The notes beneath the pieces are model-generated. The model did not search any database and was not told where the DNA came from. It saw only the letters and a list, made by a program, of their open reading frames with translations. A DNA stretch of 5,667 nt, from NCBI GenBank assembly GCA_001828545.1, contig MHYW01000083.1, forward strand, positions 706 through 6,372, read 5' to 3'. The stretch comes from Planctomycetes bacterium RIFCSPHIGHO2_12_FULL_52_36 (GTDB lineage: Bacteria > Planctomycetota > Brocadiia > Brocadiales > Bathyanammoxibiaceae). The position numbers and the translations under genes were made by a program. This document shows, piece after piece, positions 1 to 4,216 of this stretch (positions are counted from its first letter, which is position 1; every line of letters starts with the position of its first letter).

Positions 1-312
1 GTCCATAACCTTGCAGGCTATCTCCACCGGACCGAAGGAGACCTTGTCAAGATACCCCTCCTTGTCCTCCATAGAGTAGCTGGCAGAGGTTACCTCCTCT
101 TTAGAAATAATGGCAGTAACGTGGTCGGGTCTTAATTCTGTCACCTTTGCCCTTATCTCCTTTACGACGCCGCCAGGGCCTTGACCTTTAAGAAGGATGG
201 AATCCTCAAGTAAGGCCAGGGGGGCGGCCCAGGTTATCCCTAGGATAATGGCAGGCCAAAAGGGTACTGCAAGCCTACAGAACCAGAGGCAGTTTTTCAA
301 AGCCTTCATCAT
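1..312 (-). CDS. Exported protein of unknown function, N-terminal 104 residues (3' end outside window)
   Basis: An open frame runs without stop from a tandem ATG ATG at 312-307 to the window edge. The first 30 or so residues look like a signal peptide: a charged start (MMKALKN), then a hydrophobic stretch around LAVPFWPAIILGITW and small residues (AAPLA) suitable for cleavage. The mature part visible (from about residue 33, LLEDSILLKGQG) is mixed alpha/beta with many charged residues and no CXXCH, so it is not a haem protein in the part seen. A GGGG run five bases before the first ATG is a weak ribosome site, and either Met could be the start. It lies 461 bases downstream of the cytochrome-barrel gene across repeat-rich DNA, so it is unlikely to be tightly co-transcribed. 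I do not recognise the family. The signal peptide and coding status are fairly secure; the function is unknown. Confidence 0.65.
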   Translation of the reverse strand, partial: MMKALKNCLWFCRLAVPFWPAIILGITWAAPLALLEDSILLKGQGPGGVVKEIRAKVTELRPDHVTAIISKEEVTSASYSMEDKEGYLDKVSFGPVEIACKVMD

Positions 313-382
313 TGCGGCCCCGTACCGGATAAGGTGCGAGGCAAGGGGACTGACCCCGAAATAATCACTTCTCATTATCCGG

Positions 383-410
383 GGATTACCTCGCTCCTCT
401 CGCAATGACA
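383..410 (-). repeat. Dispersed 'TGTCATTGCGAG' type intergenic repeat
   Basis: Read on the minus strand this begins TGTCATTGCGAGAGGAGCGA and continues into GGTAATCCCC. It resembles the TCATTGCGAG/GCGAAGCAATC type of short non-coding repeat that I recall from intergenic regions of many bacterial genomes. It has no coding potential and lies about 70 bases upstream of the truncated exported-protein gene. Only one copy is in the window, so the repeat status rests on recognition, not on comparison here. Confidence 0.4.
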
Positions 411-440
411 GAACTGATACAACTACCCTATACCCACAAA

Positions 441-503
441 AACGGGCAGGTAGGGCGACTGAATTGAGTAATAGCGAAAGGAGGCCACTCATACCTGCCC
501 GTT
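441..503. repeat. Inverted repeat with 12-base arms (AACGGGCAGGTA)
   Basis: Arms at 441-452 and 492-503 are perfect reverse complements (AACGGGCAGGTA / TACCTGCCCGTT) with a 39-base loop. The arm core GGGCAGGT is the same as in the palindrome at 3596-3616, so this may be an expanded member of the same dispersed family. It lies in the gene-free stretch 313-773, which otherwise holds only repeats. Confidence 0.6.
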
Positions 504-542
504 ATACTAAACCAATCTCCCCAGAAAAACAAGTCTGGGATA

Positions 543-587
543 CTGACCTTCAGACACAAGTTCGGACATCGTCTAACTGCCTTTACT
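543..587 (-). repeat. Left copy of a long inverted repeat flanking the cytochrome-barrel gene
   Basis: Bases 543-567 are the exact reverse complement of 2853-2877 (25 of 25). Weaker similarity continues to about 587 against 2833 (about 16 of the next 20, including AAC.GCCTTT). A shared CCAGAAA lies just outside the core after a small gap. The two copies enclose the whole cytochrome-barrel gene and its leader. A chance 25-base match in a window this size is negligible. It could be a dispersed intergenic repeat or the end of a mobile cassette. There is no transposase in between. Confidence 0.7.
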
Positions 588-596
588 ACTTATTTT

Positions 597-671
597 CCCT
601 CCCCCTTGAGGGGGGAGGGAAGGGTGGGGGTGTATCCCCCTCCCCCTTCCCCCTCCCACCAGGGGAGGGGG
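597..671. repeat. C/G-only compound hairpin repeat
   Basis: A strongly strand-biased stretch forms successive hairpins. CCCTCCCCC (597-605) pairs with GGGGGAGGG (611-619), GGGGG (626-630) pairs with CCCCC (636-640), and CCCCTCCC (650-657) pairs with GGGAGGGG (663-670). The order of C- and G-runs also allows one long alternative stem. Runs of G of three to six bases on one side give G-quadruplex potential as well. Such C/G-rich palindromes are common non-coding repeats in bacterial genomes. It lies about 100 bases beyond the stop of the cytochrome-barrel gene and has no T-run, so it is not a standard terminator. Confidence 0.65.
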
Positions 672-732
672 TTTCCTTACCCAAAGTTCAATGGGATACA
701 ACCATTTCTACACTGTTCCACAAGCTTGATAC

Positions 733-760
733 GTAGGGGCACTGCGCGCCGTGCCCCTAC
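733..760. repeat. 28-base GTAGGGGCAC palindrome, copy 1 (one mismatch)
   Basis: GTAGGGGCAC at 733-742 pairs with GTGCCCCTAC at 751-760. The central eight bases also pair except for one position (T743 against C750). It is almost identical to the copy at 2784-2811, including the preceding TACGT context. It starts 13 bases beyond the stop codon of the cytochrome-barrel gene. The stem could slow transcription or protect the mRNA 3' end in the manner of REP sequences, but no U-tract follows. Confidence 0.75.
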
Positions 761-773
761 AAAGCCCAATTGA

Positions 774-2291
774 CTAGAAGTCAAACTGCAACCCTAGATT
801 ATAACTGTTGTCCAGGGCAGGTATCCTTTCTCCCTCTTGATTACCAACGAAGACGCCAGAGAAGGTTACCTTGACGTTGGCCCTGACCAATGCACTTACC
901 AGCGCCGAGTAGCGGTTGAAACTCTTCCAATCCGCCACGTCGTAGTCGGGGTTCACGTTCTCAAACCTGAAGGACGGTACCAGCCACGGCAGGGCCACGT
1001 AGTCCAGCTTGGCGGTGTAGATGTTAGTGTCAAAATCCCAACCCTGCACCCTCGTCCCATCCCTATTAAGCGCCCACACACCTCCCTGGACCTTGTCCCT
1101 GTAGAGGGTGGCCGCACCGGTTAGCTGTAAGTTCCACCAGTTTCCAGTGATTTCACCACCGTAGCGCCAGAAACGGTTGCTGTTCTTGCCGTAATTAGCC
1201 CCAGCACCACTAAATACAGGAGCAGTAATGTCATCAAAGGCCCCGGTAACACCCCTGTAGAAGAACGTACCAAAGGTTACGGAGGGGTCCTGCCAGTTCT
1301 GGGCCATCTTGAGGGAGGCCTCCTGGCTGGAACTACCCAGTACACCCATGCCACCAAGCTTATACTGCAGTCGGGCATAGTAGTCCTTTGAACCATTCAC
1401 GTCCATCTTGCCAGTAAATGCCGACTCAACGCCGTCCTTAATGGCCGACATGTTCATCAGGCTACCCACCCTGGGATAGGTGGAACTCGTGAAATTATCA
1501 ACGGCCATGTCAGTGGGCGAACCGTTTACCACACCTGCGGCCCAACTGAGGCCGCCCTTCCCACCCGGTCCGTTCCATCCACCAAAGAGTTCTATACCCT
1601 GTTGGCTCGGGAAGAAGGCGGTATAGTTACTGGCCGGCACCACTGCCCAGGTATTGGCCAGGTCGGGGGAGACGCCACTGGTCATCAGGTCCACGTGGTC
1701 TCTAAATGGCGCCGCACGGGGTTCAAAACGACCCACCTGGAAGTTGACGTGATGGGCTAGGCCACGGAATTGCGGGCTATAGATGAAGAACATCCTCTCC
1801 AACTCTGTACGGCTGGGCGTAAAGTCGTTCCTCCCATAAAGTCCCAGGGCACCAAAGAAGCTCAGGCTCTCACCATAGGTGCCGGAGGTCAAGAGTTCTA
1901 CCTCCCCTATACCATCAAAACCGGTCTCCCCTGTGTGCGTACGACGATGGGGATTATAAGTGAAATTAGAGAACGCAACAATGCTCAATGGTGGTAGGCC
2001 TGGCATATCACTTGGCCAGACGGCGTGGGGGAACAACTTCTTCCAGGGCTCTACCCCCATGCTTACTGGGGTATCCTTCACGTATACCTCGTCATCAGGA
2101 GGTATCCTATAGCCCCTGTCCCTAAAGGCATTGCCAAAGGCATTCAACTGGGGGAAGGCCGCATAGTGACAGGTGGTGCAGGCGGTCTGGTACTTCCTGG
2201 CAAAGACCGGTATGGCCCCTGCATCACTGGATAGCAGCGCAATGGGTAATGCCACCACTACCGCAAAAACGAACCGGAGAAATAACGGCAT
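774..2291 (-). CDS. Monoheme cytochrome c / outer-membrane beta-barrel (porin-like) protein
   Basis: The product is 505 residues. The start chosen is the ATG at 2291-2289, not the in-frame ATG six bases upstream, because an AAAGGAG ribosome site (2304-2298) abuts the upstream ATG and lies six bases from this one. Residues 1-26 form a signal peptide (MPLFLRFVFAVVVALPIA, ending AGA before IPVFARKY). One haem site follows at once: CTTCH at residues 38-42, in the family context FARKYQTACTTCH...FPQLNAFGNAFRDRGYR. The remaining 440 or so residues are rich in glycine, aromatic and alternating polar/hydrophobic strands and end in a terminal Phe (LGLQFDF), as in outer-membrane beta-barrels. Similar proteins, often annotated cytochrome c or porin, occur in Geobacter-like bacteria and Nitrospirota and are of uncertain function. 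An outer-membrane electron or solute conduit is inferred. The gene has its own promoter and leader, and a palindrome follows its stop. Confidence 0.85.
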   Translation of the reverse strand: MPLFLRFVFAVVVALPIALLSSDAGAIPVFARKYQTACTTCHYAAFPQLNAFGNAFRDRGYRIPPDDEVYVKDTPVSMGVEPWKKLFPHAVWPSDMPGLPPLSIVAFSNFTYNPHRRTHTGETGFDGIGEVELLTSGTYGESLSFFGALGLYGRNDFTPSRTELERMFFIYSPQFRGLAHHVNFQVGRFEPRAAPFRDHVDLMTSGVSPDLANTWAVVPASNYTAFFPSQQGIELFGGWNGPGGKGGLSWAAGVVNGSPTDMAVDNFTSSTYPRVGSLMNMSAIKDGVESAFTGKMDVNGSKDYYARLQYKLGGMGVLGSSSQEASLKMAQNWQDPSVTFGTFFYRGVTGAFDDITAPVFSGAGANYGKNSNRFWRYGGEITGNWWNLQLTGAATLYRDKVQGGVWALNRDGTRVQGWDFDTNIYTAKLDYVALPWLVPSFRFENVNPDYDVADWKSFNRYSALVSALVRANVKVTFSGVFVGNQEGERIPALDNSYNLGLQFDF

Positions 2292-2297
2292 CTCCAT

Positions 2298-2304
2298 CTC
2301 CTTT
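2298..2304 (-). promoter_or_regulatory. Ribosome binding site AAAGGAG deciding the cytochrome-barrel start
   Basis: AAAGGAG on the minus strand touches an ATG at 2297 but lies at the normal six-base distance from the in-frame ATG at 2291. The downstream ATG is therefore the likelier start, and it also gives the more typical signal peptide. Confidence 0.75.
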
Positions 2305-2410
2305 CTGGCCTTTATCGGGCCACGGATACCCTCCCTACTGGAGGGAATCTATCCACTGGGTTTCTCTATCTACAAAATCTGTAAAACATTACGTTTGCTA
2401 CGGTTAAAGA

Positions 2411-2464
2411 AGCCCTGGTGGCGGAGCACCAGGGCTATAGCATTGGGGCTCTGCCCCCAATGCT
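2411..2464. repeat. Two adjacent GC-rich hairpins
   Basis: AGCCCTGGTG (2411-2420) pairs with CACCAGGGCT (2427-2436) around a six-base loop. Two bases on, AGCATTGGGG (2439-2448) pairs with CCCCAATGCT (2455-2464), again with a six-base loop. Both stems are perfect and ten bases long. The equal stem and loop sizes suggest a REP-type tandem unit. They lie in the leader of the cytochrome-barrel gene, about 120-175 bases before its start, and lack a following T-run in either direction. Confidence 0.7.
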
Positions 2465-2733
2465 TATTAAAATTGTCCGGATAATAAGAGGTTAGGCATT
2501 CAGGCGTTGAGAAAATGGTTGTGCAGGTAACGCTGAAATTTAGGTGAGAAAGATATAGGCATGAGGGTCCCAGCCCCTCGGAAGAGCTACTCTTATTTTT
2601 TACGCAACACTTTACTCTAGCAAAAGTCCCCATGTAGCTGGAGCATCCCCTTTTACGTTAGTAAGCCCGTCAACGGGAATAACTCTCCCGTGAAAACAAC
2701 ACTTCCCTTCTAACGTATCCCCAGCCGGGGAGG

Positions 2734-2761
2734 AGTATACAAAATTTTAATTGTTTGTCAA
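2734..2761 (-). promoter_or_regulatory. Near-consensus sigma-70 type promoter for the cytochrome-barrel gene
   Basis: On the minus strand TTGACA (2761-2756) is followed after a 16-base AT-rich spacer by TATACT (2739-2734). This is the best -35/-10 pair I see in the window. It predicts a start near 2727. No gene start is closer than the cytochrome-barrel ATG at 2291, so the promoter either drives that gene through a long leader or drives a separate small RNA. Confidence 0.7.
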
Positions 2762-2783
2762 GAGGAAAATTTTTGGCAAGTAC

Positions 2784-2811
2784 GTAGGGGCACGGCGCGC
2801 CGTGCCCCTAC
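2784..2811. repeat. 28-base GTAGGGGCAC palindrome, copy 2 (perfect)
   Basis: All 28 bases are a perfect palindrome: GTAGGGGCACGGCG followed by its exact reverse complement. It contains the centre GGCGCGCC. It is the intact form of the copies at 733-760 and 3033-3056. It lies about 23 bases upstream of the -35 box of the cytochrome-barrel promoter and between that promoter and the right inverted-repeat copy. Confidence 0.8.
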
Positions 2812-2832
2812 TCAATGCGTAAGTACACGGTA

Positions 2833-2877
2833 CTGCAAAGGCGGTTATATGACGTCCGAACTTGTGTCTGAAGGTCA
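2833..2877 (+). repeat. Right copy of the long inverted repeat flanking the cytochrome-barrel gene
   Basis: Bases 2853-2877 are the exact reverse complement of 543-567. The weaker extension lies at 2833-2852. The core reads GTCCGAACTTGTGTCTGAAG. It sits upstream of the cytochrome-barrel promoter, so the pair encloses promoter, leader, gene and both 28-base palindromes. Confidence 0.7.
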
Positions 2878-2899
2878 GCCTTTCTGGTAGGTTATTTGG

Positions 2900-2929
2900 C
2901 CCCAATCTGCCCGGGGGCAGGGATTGGGG
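2900..2929. repeat. Bulged 13-base-pair hairpin
   Basis: CCCCAATC (2900-2907) pairs with GATTGGGG (2922-2929) and continues with TGCCC (2908-2912) against GGGCA (2915-2919), interrupted by a two-G bulge. It lies about 125 bases past the stop of the gene at 3053-3415. It could act as a transcription barrier, but no T-run follows on either strand. Confidence 0.55.
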
Positions 2930-2956
2930 ATTGTAGAACTGAAGAGAGGAGATTGA

Positions 2957-2983
2957 AAATTGTAAATTTAAAATTTACAATTT
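2957..2983. repeat. AT-rich palindrome with 13-base arms
   Basis: AAATTGTAAATTT (2957-2969) and its exact reverse complement (2971-2983) are separated by a single A at 2970. A partly similar word, TTTACAAT, recurs at 2988-2995. Such a near-perfect AT dyad would extrude easily and could bind a dimeric regulator, but it does not overlap an identifiable promoter. Confidence 0.7.
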
Positions 2984-3032
2984 CCAGTTTACAATATCGT
3001 TTTTCCCCTATCCCCTGACCCCTGGCCCTAAT

Positions 3033-3056
3033 GGGCACGGTGCGCCGTGCCCCTAC
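3033..3056. repeat. GTAGGGGCAC palindrome, copy 3, overlapping a stop codon
   Basis: GGGCACGG (3033-3040) pairs with CCGTGCCC (3045-3052), followed by CTAC. Read on the minus strand the element begins GTAGGGGCACGG. Its TAG (3055-3053) is the stop codon of the 120-residue gene immediately upstream. One end is shortened by four bases compared with the perfect copy at 2784-2811. Confidence 0.7.
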
Positions 3057-3415
3057 GCCTGGAGGGTAATGGGACCGCCTGTAAAGGTTCCGCCCCCTTC
3101 CAAATCTGCGCGGGCCCTGACGTCACCGTTGGTGAGGAGTTCTATGAAGGTAGGTTTTTCTATCTTCCCCACCATTACCGTATCGGACAGGTTGACTTCC
3201 AGCTTTGCAGGTTCTGTACATATCTCAATACCACTGACACTTACAAAGGGCATAAACCAGAGTTTCATCTTTATGTTGGGCAATTTTACCCTTAACCCTG
3301 GCAGCCCTATGGTAATCTTGCCGTTGGGTTGCAGCTTCAACTCAGTGGGTTGTACATTAACTGCACTCTTTAGATTAAGTGTTGTAGTAGCGTCTGTGAA
3401 TCCCTTTACAGGCAT
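3053..3415 (-). CDS. 120-residue protein of unknown function, paralog A
   Basis: The start ATG at 3415 follows GAGGAG (3430-3425) at nine bases, a good ribosome site. The product has no signal peptide, no membrane segment long enough to span, one Cys (residue 66) and no recognised catalytic motif. It is predicted beta-rich with repeated Gly/Pro turns (KITIGLPGLRVKLPNIKMKL; AKLEVNLSDTVMV). It aligns without gaps over all 120 residues with paralog B at 3625-3987, with about 50 identities. Shared blocks include PTEL.L.P.GKI...LPGL, AKLEVN..DT and LEG.G....GP..L. The stop codon is provided by a palindromic repeat, so the native C-terminus may have been altered: it ends LQA, against LEV in paralog B. 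It probably shares a transcript with paralog B, 209 bases upstream. I do not recognise the family; a self-assembling or scaffold-like beta protein is only a guess. Confidence 0.75.
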   Translation of the reverse strand: MPVKGFTDATTTLNLKSAVNVQPTELKLQPNGKITIGLPGLRVKLPNIKMKLWFMPFVSVSGIEICTEPAKLEVNLSDTVMVGKIEKPTFIELLTNGDVRARADLEGGGTFTGGPITLQA

Positions 3416-3514
3416 GGGTATCTTCTCCTCTTGGTTTCTCTGACTAAGGCAAAAAAACTACAAAATTCTTGGGCTGGTTCTAGTATCTTTAGAGTTCATT
3501 GTATCTATAACGTC

Positions 3515-3537
3515 TACAAAATCCACAAGATTTTGTA
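3515..3537. repeat. Inverted repeat TACAAAATC / GATTTTGTA between the two paralogs
   Basis: Nine-base perfect arms (3515-3523 and 3529-3537) surround a CACAA loop. It lies in the 209-base gap between paralogs B and A, about 100 bases before the start of A. No T-run follows directly. On the minus strand a TTGTGG and a TACAAT occur 19 bases apart across this region, too weak and widely spaced to call a promoter. The rest of the gap holds a vestigial gene end and a palindrome. Confidence 0.55.
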
Positions 3538-3551
3538 CATGACACCCCTTT

Positions 3552-3587
3552 TTATACCTCAACCTTGAGGGGGACTGTATTGACCAC
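3552..3587 (-). pseudogene. Vestigial 3' end of a third copy of the 120-residue gene
   Basis: Read on the minus strand this encodes VVNTVPLKVEV and a TAA stop. Paralog B ends EVNTGPFKLEV and a TAG. Over the 35 bases 3587-3553 against 3660-3626 I count 28 identities, including an unbroken GGTCAATACAG. The remnant is shifted by one base relative to paralog B and is separated from it by the palindrome at 3596-3620. It is either all that remains of a third tandem copy or a local duplication of the paralog B tail associated with the palindrome. No upstream part of a third copy is recognisable. Confidence 0.65.
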
Positions 3588-3595
3588 CAGACGAT

Positions 3596-3620
3596 GGGCA
3601 GGTGCAAGACCTGCCCCTAC
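3596..3620. repeat. GTAGGGGCAGGT palindrome
   Basis: GGGCAGGT (3596-3603) pairs with ACCTGCCC (3609-3616) around GCAAG. On the minus strand it reads GTAGGGGCAGGTCTTGCACC. It belongs to the same broad GTAGGGGCA class as the elements at 733, 2784 and 3033, with a different stem. It begins five bases beyond the stop of paralog B and separates that stop from its duplicated tail. Confidence 0.7.
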
Positions 3621-3624
3621 TATA

Positions 3625-3987
3625 CTATACTTCCAGCTTGAATGGGCCTGTATTGACCTCCCCAGTCCCTTCCAGGGTAGCATTGGCCTTGATTTCTCCG
3701 CTGGCAATGACCTGTAACTGCCCGGCCCTCTCCAGGCGGGTCTGTATGATGGTGTCCGTGAAGTTCACCTCCAATTTGGCAGACTCTGTGGTTATCTCAA
3801 AGCCGCCCAGGCGGAGGAGGGGCAGGAATAACAATCCGATACCTATTTCTGACAATCTTATTTTTAGACCTGGGAGGGTAACGACTATCTTGCCTCGGGG
3901 GCTCAGGGAGAGTTCGGTTGGCCTGAGCTCTACGGAGACCTTCAGGTTTATAGAGGCAACGGTACCTGTCTGTCCGCTTATCGGCAT
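3625..3987 (-). CDS. 120-residue protein of unknown function, paralog B
   Basis: The start ATG at 3987 is preceded by an AAGGGG-type ribosome site six bases upstream (within GGAAGGGGATTTTT). The product has no signal peptide, no Cys and no catalytic motif. It is predicted beta-rich with a hydrophobic middle (around IGLLFLPLLRLGGFEI, residues 48-65) too short and kinked for a confident membrane segment. It is a gap-free, full-length paralog of the protein at 3053-3415, with identical length and about 42% identity. Conservation is concentrated at PTELSLSPRGKI, LPGL, ESAKLEVN and LEG.G. The gene starts about 190 bases after the HAO-like terminator, with a candidate -10 box near 4124-4129, so it is probably the first gene of its own transcript. 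The function is unknown, and no link to the octaheme enzyme can be shown beyond proximity. Confidence 0.78.
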   Translation of the reverse strand: MPISGQTGTVASINLKVSVELRPTELSLSPRGKIVVTLPGLKIRLSEIGIGLLFLPLLRLGGFEITTESAKLEVNFTDTIIQTRLERAGQLQVIASGEIKANATLEGTGEVNTGPFKLEV

Positions 3988-4101
3988 AAAAATCCCCTTC
4001 CTCTTCCTTCACCAAACATCTTATTATTACAGGCAGTCCTTTTTGATGTTATTCCGGATAGGTACAGGCGATAACACCCAATTTCCAGGACATCCGCACA
4101 A

Positions 4102-4130
4102 GTATAATGCGGTAGGCATGCGGATTATAC
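4102..4130. promoter_or_regulatory. Dyad of two opposed TATAAT boxes upstream of the 120-residue pair
   Basis: GTATAAT (4102-4108, plus strand) and its reverse complement ATTATAC (4124-4130) place a perfect TATAAT on each strand. The interleaved repeat ATCCGCA/TGCGGAT (4092-4098 and 4119-4125) adds a second dyad. The minus-strand box (4129-4124) would start a transcript near 4117, about 130 bases before paralog B. The -35 region is poor: at 17-18 bases it reads GGAATT or TGGAAT. This looks like a weak or activator-dependent promoter with an operator-like dyad, and the call is tentative. Confidence 0.4.
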
Positions 4131-4165
4131 CTGTTATGCAAGATGAAATTCCAGGAAAAAACGGG

Positions 4166-4202
4166 AAAATAAATGGGTCGTCCGCCGGAGGCGGACGACC
4201 CA
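4166..4202 (-). terminator. Rho-independent terminator of the HAO-like gene
   Basis: Reading on the minus strand, 15 bases after the TAG stop, a perfect 13-base stem (4202-4190 with 4186-4174; arm core GGGTCGTCCGCC) with a three-base loop is followed directly by TTTATTTT and then a second T-run. This is a classic intrinsic terminator. It indicates that the octaheme gene ends its transcript here and that the downstream paralog pair is separately transcribed or depends on readthrough. Confidence 0.8.
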
Positions 4203-4216
4203 AGAAAGACCACTAA

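Larger units (their letters stand above)
2292..2727 (-). ncRNA. Long structured 5' leader of the cytochrome-barrel gene (candidate cis-regulatory RNA or free sRNA)
   Basis: The promoter at 2734-2761 predicts a transcript start near 2727, leaving about 436 bases before the chosen ATG. This region holds a chain of inverted repeats: TACGTTAG/CTAACGTA (2654-2661 with 2710-2717), AGCTAC/GTAGCT (2585-2590 with 2634-2639), GAGGG/CCCTC (2563-2567 with 2575-2579), TTCAGGCGTT/AACGCTGAA with one bulge (2499-2508 with 2529-2537), CTTATTA/TAATAAG (2463-2469 with 2482-2488) and two 10-base GC-rich hairpins (2411-2436 and 2439-2464). I compared it by memory with cobalamin, glycine, c-di-GMP, SAM, THF and fluoride riboswitches, SRP RNA, tmRNA and RNase P RNA, and it matches none. 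The 87-codon open frame inside it has no ribosome site or protein-like composition. It may be regulatory or simply an accumulation of repeats. Confidence 0.45.

Noticed and set aside
464..736. Plus-strand 90-codon open frame
   Set aside because: It consists of inverted-repeat and C/G-hairpin sequence, giving low-complexity Gly/Pro/Ser runs, and has no ribosome site.
543..760. CRISPR array or tRNA in the repeat-rich gap
   Set aside because: The repeats are inverted, of different sequence and unevenly spaced, with no direct repeat-spacer pattern. No cloverleaf-forming segment was seen.
367..2492. Second inverted repeat pair, CCGGATAAT(G/A)AGA(A/G)GT at 367-382 (minus) and 2477-2492 (plus)
   Set aside because: Fourteen matches of sixteen are expected several times by chance in a window this size, and the pair is not symmetrical about the gene. 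It is not treated as a real repeat.
2582..2600. Possible plus-strand terminator AAGAG-CTA-CTCTT followed by ATTTTTT
   Set aside because: The stem is only five base pairs and AT-rich, and no plus-strand gene lies upstream for it to terminate.
2370..2633. Minus-strand 87-codon open frame upstream of the cytochrome-barrel gene
   Set aside because: It has no ribosome site, runs through two repeat hairpins and has a composition (many Ser, Cys, Asn) unlike its neighbours. The region is better explained as a structured leader.
3602..4216. Plus-strand 204-codon open frame, the longest antisense frame in the gap region
   Set aside because: It is the mirror of paralog B plus a palindrome, promoter and terminator DNA. 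Paralog B on the opposite strand has a ribosome site and a full-length paralog, which the antisense frame does not.
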